Shown one piece after another: positions 54,900 to 64,000 of a stretch of DNA of 64,000 bases; position 1 is the stretch's first letter; every line of letters starts with the position of its first letter. Made by a program: the position numbers and the translations under genes. Source of the stretch: Massospora cicadina (Eukaryota > Entomophthoromycota > Entomophthoromycetes > Entomophthorales > Entomophthoraceae); assembly GCA_022478985.1 (NCBI GenBank), contig JAKSZP010005586.1:38249-102248 (forward strand). The letters are read 5' to 3'. The notes below the pieces were generated by a model that worked only from the letters and a program-made list of their open reading frames with translations, made no database searches and was not told the DNA's origin.

Positions 54900-56059
54900 G
54901 TGTCTTCTTGACTCAAGTAATTAGGTAAAACACTGTCCACCCTTGACCGCAGAGCCATAGCAAAATCGTTAGTTATATACATAAGGGACAATCAATCTAC
55001 ATGGCAGCGTTCCATTATATCTAGATCATAACTGGGATTTCAAGCTTCCTTGGGTGTAGAATATACCTTTAATACCTCTGGAGATTTTGACAAATATGTG
55101 TCAGTGTTCAAAGTCATTAAATATATACTTGACTCTTTCTAGGAGGGCTTAGATTAAGGGCGCCAAAAGTAAGGGAACAGCGACAAAGGTAGTTACTATT
55201 TTGATAATGGTGGTAAGAAATTTTAAAAAAGTAACATGGAAAAATACAATTCTTAGTGAGGCTCAAGAAGTGGCGAAAAGTGATCTGAGCATCATAATGA
55301 CTCAGAACTTGGGCCCTATACAATACTTGAGCCTCATAGTAAAATTATTAACAAAGGCTAAAACTTCTTTGCCAGTTTAAAAACTAATTGATAGGAAAGC
55401 GTTTTTTCATTCTATCATCAGTTTCGCCTCAAATAAAACATCAATAATAATGGTTTTGGCATTAAAATATGATATTAGTTTCAAATATCTTTGGAAATAC
55501 TAACTCCTAGCTATAAGAGTATGACAAGTAAGTAAAAAAGCTAATCTGGTATGGTAATTAGTTTATCATCATAATTTCACATAAACATATGAAGATATGT
55601 ATATTCTCATGCATATCAAATTTTGGGCAGGTAATTGGTTTAATCTGATGGGTGTACCATAGTAGCTTTGGGATCATCATTAACAGTATCTTCGGCCACC
55701 TCAGCAAGGATAGTCATAGCGCTGATATGGGTATAGTAATTAATATGTTGGGCAGGCTGGCCACCAGTTCTGCCATAGAAATGTTATAATTAGAATCTGA
55801 GGAATCAGCTCATCTATGCTCTTGACTACATTATAATTAGCATGCTTAGAGTAATAACAGAGTTTCTTTACTGGGCTAGTAAGGTGTTGCCATTCCGCTA
55901 TAAATTTTTGGTTAGCATTTTCCTGTTTCCAAATAGGCTTAAATTAAAAAAGGATTTAAATCCCTTTTTCCTGTCCCTGAGATTGGATCAGTATGCGTTA
56001 AGTTTTCAACTCCTGATTAATTCAGTAATAGCAGAAACTGCTTCTTCCATTGGTAAAAC
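54900..56059. other. LTR-E 5' internal DNA, gag expected but not recognised
   Basis: The minus frame 55323-55117 and other short frames carry no motif I can name. Confidence 0.35.
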
Positions 56060-56227
56060 AAAGCATCAAGGGTGGTTAGCCTGGCAGGGTAATTCTTGCT
56101 TTGACCCTAGTGCAAGTTTTTTTCAATACAAGTTCAAAACCTGTACTGGCTAGAAAAACCCTCAGTATGGTATATTTGTCCCAAAGTCGACCCACCTCAA
56201 TCACTTTTTAAAATTAAAGCCATCAAG
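56060..56227 (+). mobile_element. SINE-1, copy 2
   Basis: Insert 56071-56215 is flanked by AAAGCATCAAG (56060-56070) and AAAGCCATCAAG (56216-56227), one base different. It shares with copy 1 the GGTGGTTAGCC head, the CCTGTACTGGCTAGAAAA middle, GGTATATTTGTCCCAA and the GACCCACCTC tail. The B-box is AGTTCAAAACC, one CpG transition from copy 1. It sits in LTR-E, so it is younger than LTR-E. Confidence 0.8.
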
Positions 56228-56399
56228 TTAGCATGAGGTTGTATGATTATCATCCTCACTTGTTAAATCTGTTAGTTCTTTCTGAAATAAAGCTTTGCCA
56301 AATGGAGCTGTGAGACTAGATCTCTGCTGAGTCTCTTCATAGCCCAGTTCATCATAAAGAATATATGGTGGGTCACCCCATTAATTGTCACCAAAGTAT

Positions 56400-57121
56400 G
56401 ACATTCTAGTGTACTTTATTTTGAAAAATAGGGCACCAAAAGTGACCTTGTAGTGAACACCAGATGTTTTAATCGGCGCTGAGGCTCAACTTACAGCTGC
56501 AAATGTCAGTTACCTTTATAAAAAACGAAGTGAACTGTATGAAGACATCAACCCTAAAACAAGATGAAAAAGACATTATGATTAATGGTTTTTATTTAGA
56601 AGCTTAAAAAAGATAAGTAAGAAAGAAAATCCCAATCAAATTTCCTCTCCCATTATAATAAAGTAAACTAAAGATTCAAGCAGTACATAGTCATTCTGGA
56701 AAATGGCAGAAACCATTGGACTAGAACATCAGGAATAAAAACCTCAGTGAAATATTACGCCATCTTGGGGTAAGGAAGAAAAGATAATAATATTAAAAGG
56801 GATCTGATTTATGATGCTGTAAAACCTTTTAAATTGATAGTAAGTAATTTGGGGGATATTACTGGTGGGGTGGGAAGAAAATGACCCTCAATAGATATAA
56901 TTGCTGCGGCCCAGGAAAATAATAGTAATCTTTGATATTATCAATTACTAGCTATACATAAAGAAGTGTGCGAAGATGAAAGGTGATACATCATGATGGT
57001 TAGTTTAGCAGATTAACACCAGAATTGAGGGAATCTGGAATAACCTATTTAACAGATTGATATTGTCATCAAAGACCAAGGAATTGAAAAATTTGTTTAA
57101 AATATAGATTTAGTTAAATAC
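56400..57121 (-). repeat. LTR-E right (5') LTR
   Basis: Partner of 53050-53770. Ends near AATACAGGCAG, where the similarity stops and the ORF1-like remnant begins. Confidence 0.75.
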
Positions 57122-57189
57122 AGGCAGTGCTCCAGAGCCCTTTGGTGTTCCCCGGAGCAATTTGCATTTCAGTCTTTGGGTCTAATATG

Positions 57190-57870
57190 GAAATCTCTTC
57201 CCTTATGTGAGCATAGCCGTCATTGAGATGGCCATGGCAGTTTTTAAACCCGCCAGCTTTATTGACTTTCGCCCCTTTAAGGGGTACTTTAATCTCAGTT
57301 TCTTCTCTGAAGCTGAAGCAGCGGCAGCAGCCAAGCTGCCATTAGTTTTTAAAATAGTCCCCCTCGCCATCATTTGAACCTGGCTCCCAGATGAGGCAAT
57401 TTTGATAGCCATTTTGCTGGGTTGCCCTCCCATCTCTTCCGTTGAACGCCTCCGCCATGAACTCACAGAGGATTTGGCTATTAACAATGCAAACCCATGT
57501 TGCAGTTCATGGCGCTAAACGGAGCAGATTGTCTGGCAGAGCCTCACGCCTTTGCAACATTCCTTTTATTTCATTGAAATTTCCACCTTGCAATCAACCC
57601 ACACTGTGATCAGATCAACCCCTGATCACAATTTATGGGCGCATGTCCAAAATGGCTGCGCATTTGCCCCTTATGCTTAGATCTTGACCAAACAATGTGC
57701 AAATGTCCTATAATTTCCGCCTCCGCCGCTTCCACTGCTCCTCCCTCCAGCGTTGGGTCAGCGGGCATTTCGCCCCATTTCCAAATTGTGCTCAATCCTA
57801 CCAACTCCAACCTCAACAAATTCTGGTTCATTTTTAAGGTGACAGACAATCCTAATTTTTATTTTTAAAA
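57190..57870 (+). pseudogene. ORF1/gag-like remnant, copy 2
   Basis: Homologous to 42660-43200. Fragments FSEAEAAAAAKLPLVFKIVP and ICPLCLDLDQTMCKCP preserve the C-x2-C-x7-C-x-C spacing. Frames are broken. It abuts the LTR-E LTR on its left. Confidence 0.5.
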
Positions 57871-60137
57871 GTTTTAACATTTTGATTGGATTATGGAATC
57901 CTGAGTTGATGACTGAGACAGTTTTAACTGAGCTGCCATGGGTGACCGTCTGCAACCAATCTTGTCCTGACACCACTTCAATTACAATGACTGGCTCAGG
58001 TTTAGCTGAGCTTAAATTGATTTACATGTCTTGACTGGATTGATGATATCAACCAGTTGTTTAATGTCAAGCCAACTTTGCTTTGGAGGAGTTTTTTTAT
58101 TAAATTTTCTATTTCCGCTCTTGATATTTCCATGCAAAATCTAATTTTTCTAATTTATAAAAATTTATAAAAAAAGGCAGTTGAGGACGCAGCTGCCCCT
58201 GCCAACATCTTAATCCACCAGCAACTTCATGGGGTGATGAAACCCTCATGAAGGGTATTTCTATCCCAAACTTCCTCCATGATTCTTTATGAAAATGCAA
58301 AATATAAAAATTGAGGAGCTCACTTTTGGTGCAAGTTGCACTTGTGTCAACGTGGCAAAAGCTTCTCTTTTTGACTCCAGCTATTCTTAAATCCGCCAGA
58401 GTATCAATTCATTTACTTGTGTGCCTGCTCTCATTACTTTTGCTGAGCATCAACTTGCTCAATACGTTGAGGCAAAGGACACCTCTGGCCCTTTAAACAA
58501 AAAAAGCAAAACTAAACCTCATTATGCCACATTTTTCTAATGCTCCCAATCCAATGTTGTCTGCCATGGTCCACCAGCTAAAGCGGGCACCAGATAAAAA
58601 GTTCCCAAAGCATCCTCACCTTCTGATATGACTTCCTAGGCTGATAACTTAGGTGCTGTATTGAGAATTTTCTAATGATGATCCCTTTGTTTGGCTCATT
58701 TGCAAATAAAGATGCGTGGCGGCTCTTCCTTTTGGGTTGGGCACCACTAGCGCTAAAATAAGATTTAGATAAATTAATTAATGTAATAAAAATAAGTTTT
58801 ATCCAGACCAAATCACAATTGGGTATTGAGGGCAGAGAAGATCATGGTATGATAAAAATCACAAGTTGTTTTGCAGTAAATATGCGGATTGTTGCAAAAG
58901 CATAAGGTCGTTATAGGTGACTGGCCTTGGAAACCACAAATTGAAGGATAATGTCAGCTCCATAAGCGGCCAGCACCTCTTTGAGATTGTGGTGAGCTGC
59001 TTGGTTGAGAATTGGCTAGGTAAGTTGGTAAGCTGAATAACCAAAGTAGCATTAGATGGCAACTAAGTTTTCTGGTGGGGATGGGTGCATTTTTATATAT
59101 GAGGGGAACGTCACAGCCACTATTGCATGGATTTTAAAGAGAAGTTAATGTCAAAAGGACTCTTTAAGGGGCAGAAACTATAGAATTGGAAGAATCACAC
59201 CGCCTGTGCAATTTTAATGATAAAAGCACTTGAATAAGGGAAGAGCTTCCTGTAATAAGCCATACTAAATTAGATCATCACATTGTCCTTAGTAGAAACA
59301 GTGCTAATTTGCGATGCTACCCAATATTGGCACGTCAACAATATAAAAGCACAGTATTAATGACTTAGCAGATTGTTTAAATCCCAGTCCATACAATGAA
59401 TACTTGAAATTAAATTAAGAGCTCTGATAAGTCTGGAGCTTTCCTAAAGAAGACACTGATATATGAAATGGAAGTCTAAGCTTATAGATAGGCATCCAAG
59501 ATTATAAACCTATCTGATGCTTGGGTAATTCCTTAGAAGTAAGAATTTACATATGAGGGAATGAAGGAATATGCATTAAATAAGGCCTACAGATTCATGA
59601 AGTTTTTTATGACGTTATAGGAACGTAGTAAATGCATGGATAATGAGATATAAAGTAATAGATACATTTAGGATATTCCTTAAACTTGAAAAATTGCAGA
59701 GTTGATCAAAACTAAGTTTAACCTATAAAAAGGCCTAAAGAAAATAGTGCAATAGTAGAGGCAAGCTTACTTTTTACAAAAATCTTTAAATTCCTTTCAG
59801 CAAATCAAATGGACTTTAGAAAGTATATGCTTCATCAATTTTTAGCTTTATAAAGAGGAAGAGGTTGTTGTTGACCTTAATTCTGGCCTAAGAAGTTATA
59901 AAAAATAATGTTCTTAACTTTTATAACTGCAAAATTTATTTATAATAATTCTATTTAATGAATACTCATTATCAAGCACTAGATAATGAACTCATCATCC
60001 TTGTTGCATCATTGTTCAACCTCTCTTAAAATAAAGGCGCACTGCTGAGATTATGTATTTTTTAAAAAGTAGGGTAAGGATTAACCACCCCAAGTTATGT
60101 TTGTGTGAATAAACAATTACTTTCTGGAGATATATCT
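57871..60137. other. 2.3 kb without assigned gene
   Basis: 58110-58620 has plus-strand fragments (VKASLFDS, CVPALITFAEHQLAQYVEAK) that may continue the ORF1-like remnant. From 58700 on it is AT-rich with no recognisable frame, LTR or RNA gene. Confidence 0.35.
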
Positions 60138-61022
60138 TGTCATGGTACATGACATGATTGAGAGAAATATCTGCAAAGATAAGGCTGGACGTCAGGAGTC
60201 CAAAAATAAATTAAAAGGCTCCTGACTTAAAACATACCTTGGACCAACTCTGGGTGCAGGCTAGATATGCTAGGGTGGTCAAGGGGATGTGCGTGATGCT
60301 AGGGCTTGCATTACATCAAGGGCGTGAAAACGCACTTGGTATCTTTTTAATGGCGATAGTCCAATTTGGTTGCTCAGAGAATGAGGGTTTGAAACCAATT
60401 CAATTTTCAATATTGCCAAATTGGGACGTCTTAACCTGAAATTAATAACTTGAGTTTGTTCAATCTCAATCTACAGTACCCTAGCTAATGGTAAGGTGCG
60501 CTGATTTGTTTGCTTATATTTGGAACCATTTTCCCTGATTGACAACTCGCCTCTCATTGTTTAAAGTATGGTTCTCAAGACCAACAATCCTCATTGGGAA
60601 TTTTCTTGAAAAAATCCTACATTAGCTTTACGTTTTTTAATATGGTTTCTTGGATAAACCTGTGTGCGGACCTCCTCAAGGAGGTCTCTAACAGCTTTGG
60701 TCAGTTTATTTGGTAAATTATCAACTGTATCTTGTGCACTGCAGGGCCGCCCTGGTCCCCTCCAGATCAAAGCACCCACGCACACCTGCACAGATCCCCA
60801 CTTGGATATGGATTCACCTTGGGGTCCAATGAAATTTGATATTTATTACTATCTATTACCATATACCGCGTTGTCCACCCCTTGAACTGGTCCCTTTTTG
60901 CTATGAAATCCTCCACGGTGCCCTGTTTAACTCTTGCTAATGACTAGTTATGTAACGGTGGGGCTGTGCATCCCTCACCACCTCTCTAAGAATGAGAGAG
61001 AGTACCATGCACTCTTCTTACA
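60138..61022 (+). repeat. ChrB-3 5' LTR
   Basis: 885 bp, recognised by similarity to the ChrB-1 LTR. The hairpin left arm GACCAAC at 60579-60585 is kept and the right arm is decayed (CATTGGG). The candidate primer site GACCAAC is at 61029-61035. The coding frame crosses the edge as HALLTLNDQP. Confidence 0.75.
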
Positions 61023-61960
61023 TTAAACGACCAACCAACTTATTTTATGCGCACTAGAATTATCCATGTGGGACTTTTGCTAAGTGTAAATTTGGATGTG
61101 CCAGCCAGTTGGTCCCAGATGCTATGGGGCTCACCACCTTTTCTCATTTGGTCATTTTTTAGTGCATCTTAGCAATATTCTCACTACATCCAACTGGGAA
61201 GTACCTACATTTCTTGCTTGTACCTGGTGGATTTGGAGTTTCACAATAAGGGTGTTGTGATTCCCCAACTTTCCCCAAAATTGATAAAAACGCCAAACTA
61301 GAATAATTTATAGCACCACGTTTAGACAGTGCAGGAGCGATCATCAAAGGGACTGGTGGTGATGAACTTGGGAACAATTCACAACCCACCGCCAAACTGA
61401 TTATGGTGTCGTTAATGGCCCAAAACGCGCTTTATAATGCTAGTTTCTTATATAAAAACGAGCCAAATAACATGTCTTGGGCTATAGTTTGGAACCCAGT
61501 TCACAATACCAGATCACCCCAGAGAACCCGTGATTGACCCCTATGATTTTCAGAACACAGGCGATGGAAAAGAAGTTATTTTTTTAATATAAAAAAAGGT
61601 TTATGCAAATACTTAATATCTAATGAAATATGTGGCTCAGTAGTATGTGTGGACATTTATCCTTCTCCATATTATGATTCAATATACCCTGTAGGCATGC
61701 TTATGCCTAATGAATAATTTTCTGGTGAGGTGTTGGCGTTTTCTTGCTTTGAATAAAGTCCATTCAGGCTATTTTTTGTTGACTGCTAGCCTTTCATCTC
61801 CTTTAGGGAAAAACAGTACAATAATTTTGGTAAATACCAGATCACCAAGAATTTTATTGACCAAGACCTGGCGAATACTTTGAGTTGAATTATTTGTTAG
61901 GTGATATGGTTAAGGGGCTTCACAAGGTATTCCCACTGAAAGTTCTGGGGTTAATGGAAT
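61023..61960 (+). pseudogene. ChrB-3 gag-protease remnant
   Basis: TRIIHVGLLLSVNLDV parallels ChrB-1 IRIIRVGLSLLVNWVC. MAQNALYNASFLYKNEPNN and ITPENPRLTP-like fragments precede ILVNTRSPRI, where the D-T-G-A of the protease is lost. No frame longer than about 40 codons. Confidence 0.65.
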
Positions 61961-62118
61961 ATCAAGTTAGCAAATATCATTTGATGACCTCTTCCAAGCT
62001 ATCAAAAACATCGTAAATGCCATCATTTTAGGAGTAGGTGGTGTGTAGAAAAAGTTTGACGTCAGAACCAACTTGAAAGATAATACTCGTTTAACTTTGG
62101 AGAATGATCATATATTAG

Positions 62119-63060
62119 TTGCCCCCAAATCTGAAGTTAATTCTTAGGGCGATCTTCACCACTGGCCCAATATCCACACACTCAGTCTTGCCCGTTGCTG
62201 AAGCCCTTCTAGAGGTACCCTTACCTTCCTGTTTGGAGGGACGGAATCTTTGTTTGATGCGGCGTCAGCCAATATACAACCAGCCCACTCTTAGTCTGAT
62301 TGCGAGTTCAAGCTCACTTGTTGATCTGATACATATATCTTCCCCAATTCTTTGATTGTACAATAGAAAGCTGCCTTAGATGTGTGGGTTAAGGAGCAGT
62401 TAGCTAAAAGAGCAATATTAGCGTACCTCCCCAGTATGCTCACCACTTCTCTTTGTGGATAAGGCAGATGGTACCTTACATCTATGTGTAGACTATGGGA
62501 ATCTCAACAATGTCACAGTACTGGAATTGAATCCCATCCCGTTGGATTCTCAGATTTCTCACTATGTGGAGAAGGCGAAAGTCTTCTCCATACTGGATTG
62601 CTTGAATGCGTTCAATCAGATCAGGATCAAGAAGGGTCAGGAGTGGCACAACATTCTGTACCCAAAAAGGGAATATTTCAGTTTTGGGTTATGCCCTTTG
62701 GGCTTAAAAGTGTGCCTGCTATCTTTCAATGACGCATTTATATGTCCTTATGGGCCTGTTGGGTGTGTGCGGTGGTTACATGGATAATATTCTGGTGTTT
62801 TCCATTGATCTAGAGTCCCATAATATACACCTGCGGCAAGTGGTGAAGAGATTACAGGACAGCTGAACCTTACGCCAAAAATCAGTAAGTGTGATTTTTG
62901 TAAGTCCCAGGTCACCTTCATGGGCAACGTTGTGTTTTACCAAGGCATATGATAAATTAATACAAGGAGAAGGCGATTTGTGAGTAGCCCACCCCAACTT
63001 CAATTAAGGAATTGAGGAGTTTCTTAGGGACGTGTATGTTCCTTAAGAAATTTATGCCAA
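62119..63060 (+). pseudogene. ChrB-3 reverse transcriptase
   Basis: LFVDKADGTLHLCVDYGNLN, LNPIPLDSQISHYVEKAKVF, LDCLNAFNQIRIKKGQEW and FGLKSVPAIFQ, then GGYMDNILVFSIDLESHNIHL (the catalytic YMDD has become YMDN), ISKCDFCKSQVTFMGNVVF and LRSFLGTCMFLKKFMP. Frameshifts near 62690-62790. Confidence 0.8.
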
Positions 63061-63096
63061 ATCTTTCTGAGGTGGCGGCGCACTTGTACAAAGCAA

Positions 63097-63390
63097 GTGG
63101 AGCGAAAGTGCTTCAGTGGTCCACCGTTTTACAGGGATGCCTCACAAGCAGTAAAGTCCACACTGCTTTCCGTGTACGTCCTTCATTATTTTAATCCTAT
63201 AAAGGAGTTTATTGTGGCAACTGATACCTCCAACTTCGCCATAGAAGCGGCCTTATTACAAGTAGATGAAGATGGAATAGAGCATCTGGTAAAATATTTT
63301 TCTTGGAAGATGTCTCTGACTGAGTTAAACTATGCCATTTATGACAAAGAGTTTTTGGCAGTGGTGGAGGCGCTTACCTATTGGCATCAT
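63097..63390 (+). pseudogene. ChrB-3 RNase H, truncated
   Basis: FIVATDTSNFAIEAALLQVD, YFSWKMSLTELNYAIYDKEF and LAVVEALTYWHH. The domain is cut after YWHH, where ChrB-1 has YWRHHLHG, by the sequence starting at 63391. Confidence 0.8.
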
Positions 63391-64000
63391 TGTTGAAAAT
63401 TTGGGCTTCACCTGATGGCTTGTTCGTTGTTTGGTGGAAACTGCAGCTTCAAGCGTCTATTGTGTGAGGACAATAGACAGGATGGTGCTTTAAATTTATG
63501 ATATAGCTTTTTGGTAATATTTCAATTGTATATCCTGTCATTTCACTTGGACAATGGCACGCTGCCCTGATCCTACTGATCCCAAGTGAAAATTGACTTT
63601 AATATAAAAATAAAGTGATAATGCAAAAGTTTATAAGATAGAATATAAACTTAATCCAGAAGCTAAAGGATGTCTTTATTAGTGTAAATGCAAGGGTTAT
63701 TTATAGGGTTTGATGTTGACCACATCTTAACCATGATGCCTTACTTTCAGTGGCCCTTGCCCACATAAAAAGTTTGTAAGGACGTCTACAAATACTTTGA
63801 CTCAGGGCATCATGCTCAGCCTCGGAGTCAGAGTAAACACCATCATCATTCTTGAGATGCCATTTCATATGCATCTTCAAATAGCTGAACCGATTCACTT
63901 TCATGTGCAATCAGCAGCACATACCAAGGCGATTCATATCACTAATTAGTAATTAATTAATCAAAAACTTGACCAACATTAAAACTAATTTTGAAATAGA
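63386..64000 (+). mobile_element. Unknown insertion in ChrB-3 RNase H, 5' end only
   Basis: Homology to ChrB ends abruptly at 63390 and TGTTGAAAATTTGGG begins. TGTTG is a common LTR start, and ATCAT (63386-63390) would be a 5-bp TSD. The rest of the window has no RT, and the only long frame is a minus one (63910-63701) without motif. The other end is outside the window, so the element type is open. Confidence 0.45.

Larger units (their letters stand above)
53050..57121 (-). mobile_element. LTR-E, LTR retrotransposon remnant
   Basis: A direct repeat of about 0.7 kb (53050-53770 and 56400-57121) flanks 2.6 kb. Between them the minus strand has a protease-like segment (54850-54400). Next to the right repeat the minus strand reads TTTGGTGACAATTAATGGGG, a typical post-LTR primer-site context, so the right repeat is the 5' LTR. 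No RT or integrase is found, so it is an internal deletion or a non-autonomous form. SINE-1 copy 2 is inserted near its 5' end. Confidence 0.65.
60138..63390 (+). mobile_element. ChrB-3, chromovirus copy truncated by an insertion
   Basis: 5' LTR 60138-61022 (TGTCATGG ... CTTACA), then gag, protease, RT and RNase H remnants homologous to ChrB-1. The match stops in the middle of RNase H at 63390, where foreign sequence beginning TGTTGAAAATT starts. The 3' half would lie beyond the window if the interruption is an insertion. TATCT precedes the LTR as a possible TSD. Confidence 0.85.

Noticed and set aside
1..64000. CRISPR arrays, bacterial operons, ribosome binding sites, rRNA
   Set aside because: None present; the window is eukaryotic and the only short tandem array is the minisatellite at 14879-15188.

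Overview
The window looks like a transposon-swollen eukaryotic nuclear genome, most likely a fungus. It carries several Ty3/gypsy elements of the chromovirus type common in fungi, one spliceosomal host gene with very short introns, a LINE and tRNA-derived SINEs. I cannot name the species. Only one host gene is recognisable in 64 kb: the AP-1 clathrin adaptor large subunit gamma-adaptin (15447-18372, + strand). It has 13 exons and 12 introns of 29-79 bp, and is a GC-rich island in AT-rich, repeat-dominated DNA. Two single-base losses break its frame.

Layout. 1-12711 is a nest: a minus-strand chromovirus (ChrA-1) whose 5' LTR was split by a complete 6.8-kb plus-strand chromovirus (ChrB-1, 4924-11742). 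12712-15446 is AT-rich and holds two tRNA-derived SINEs with target-site duplications (TSDs), two tiny poly(A)-tailed retroposon insertions and a ~45-bp minisatellite. 15447-18372 is gamma-adaptin. 18373-21908 shows nothing recognisable. 21909-28329 is a second, decayed ChrB copy. 28330-32100 is AT-rich with unidentified remnants. 32101-41030 is a plus-strand ChrA copy (ChrA-2) whose reverse transcriptase is interrupted by a 1.7-kb TRIM-like element with two 578-bp LTRs, followed by an LTR plus leader fragment of a possible third ChrA copy. 41040-42300 is the 3' end of another chromovirus (ChrD). 42600-44100 is an ORF1/gag-like remnant with a related copy at 57190-57870. 44190-48100 is a minus-strand LINE. 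48110-49830 is the RNase H-integrase end of a further Ty3/gypsy lineage (RT-C). 49835-53040 is AT-rich with an unidentified minus-strand coding remnant. 53050-57121 is an LTR pair around a protease remnant (LTR-E), itself hit by a SINE. 60138-63390 is a third ChrB copy, cut at 63391 by another insertion that leaves the window.

How the parts work together. The elements are mostly dead: frames are broken and catalytic motifs mutated. LTR pairs differ largely at CpG dinucleotides, which suggests cytosine methylation or a RIP-like process. ChrB is the most informative family. Three copies show a protein frame conserved across the LTR/internal junction, and in ChrB-1 pol continues into the 3' LTR. 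No ordinary tRNA primer site is visible; instead a sequence just inside the LTR can pair with a hairpin arm in the LTR, and the pairing covaries between copies, as expected for Tf1/sushi-type self-priming. The three micro-insertions (19, 27 and 47 bp) sharing one 3' end, each with its own TSD, are the most unusual observation.
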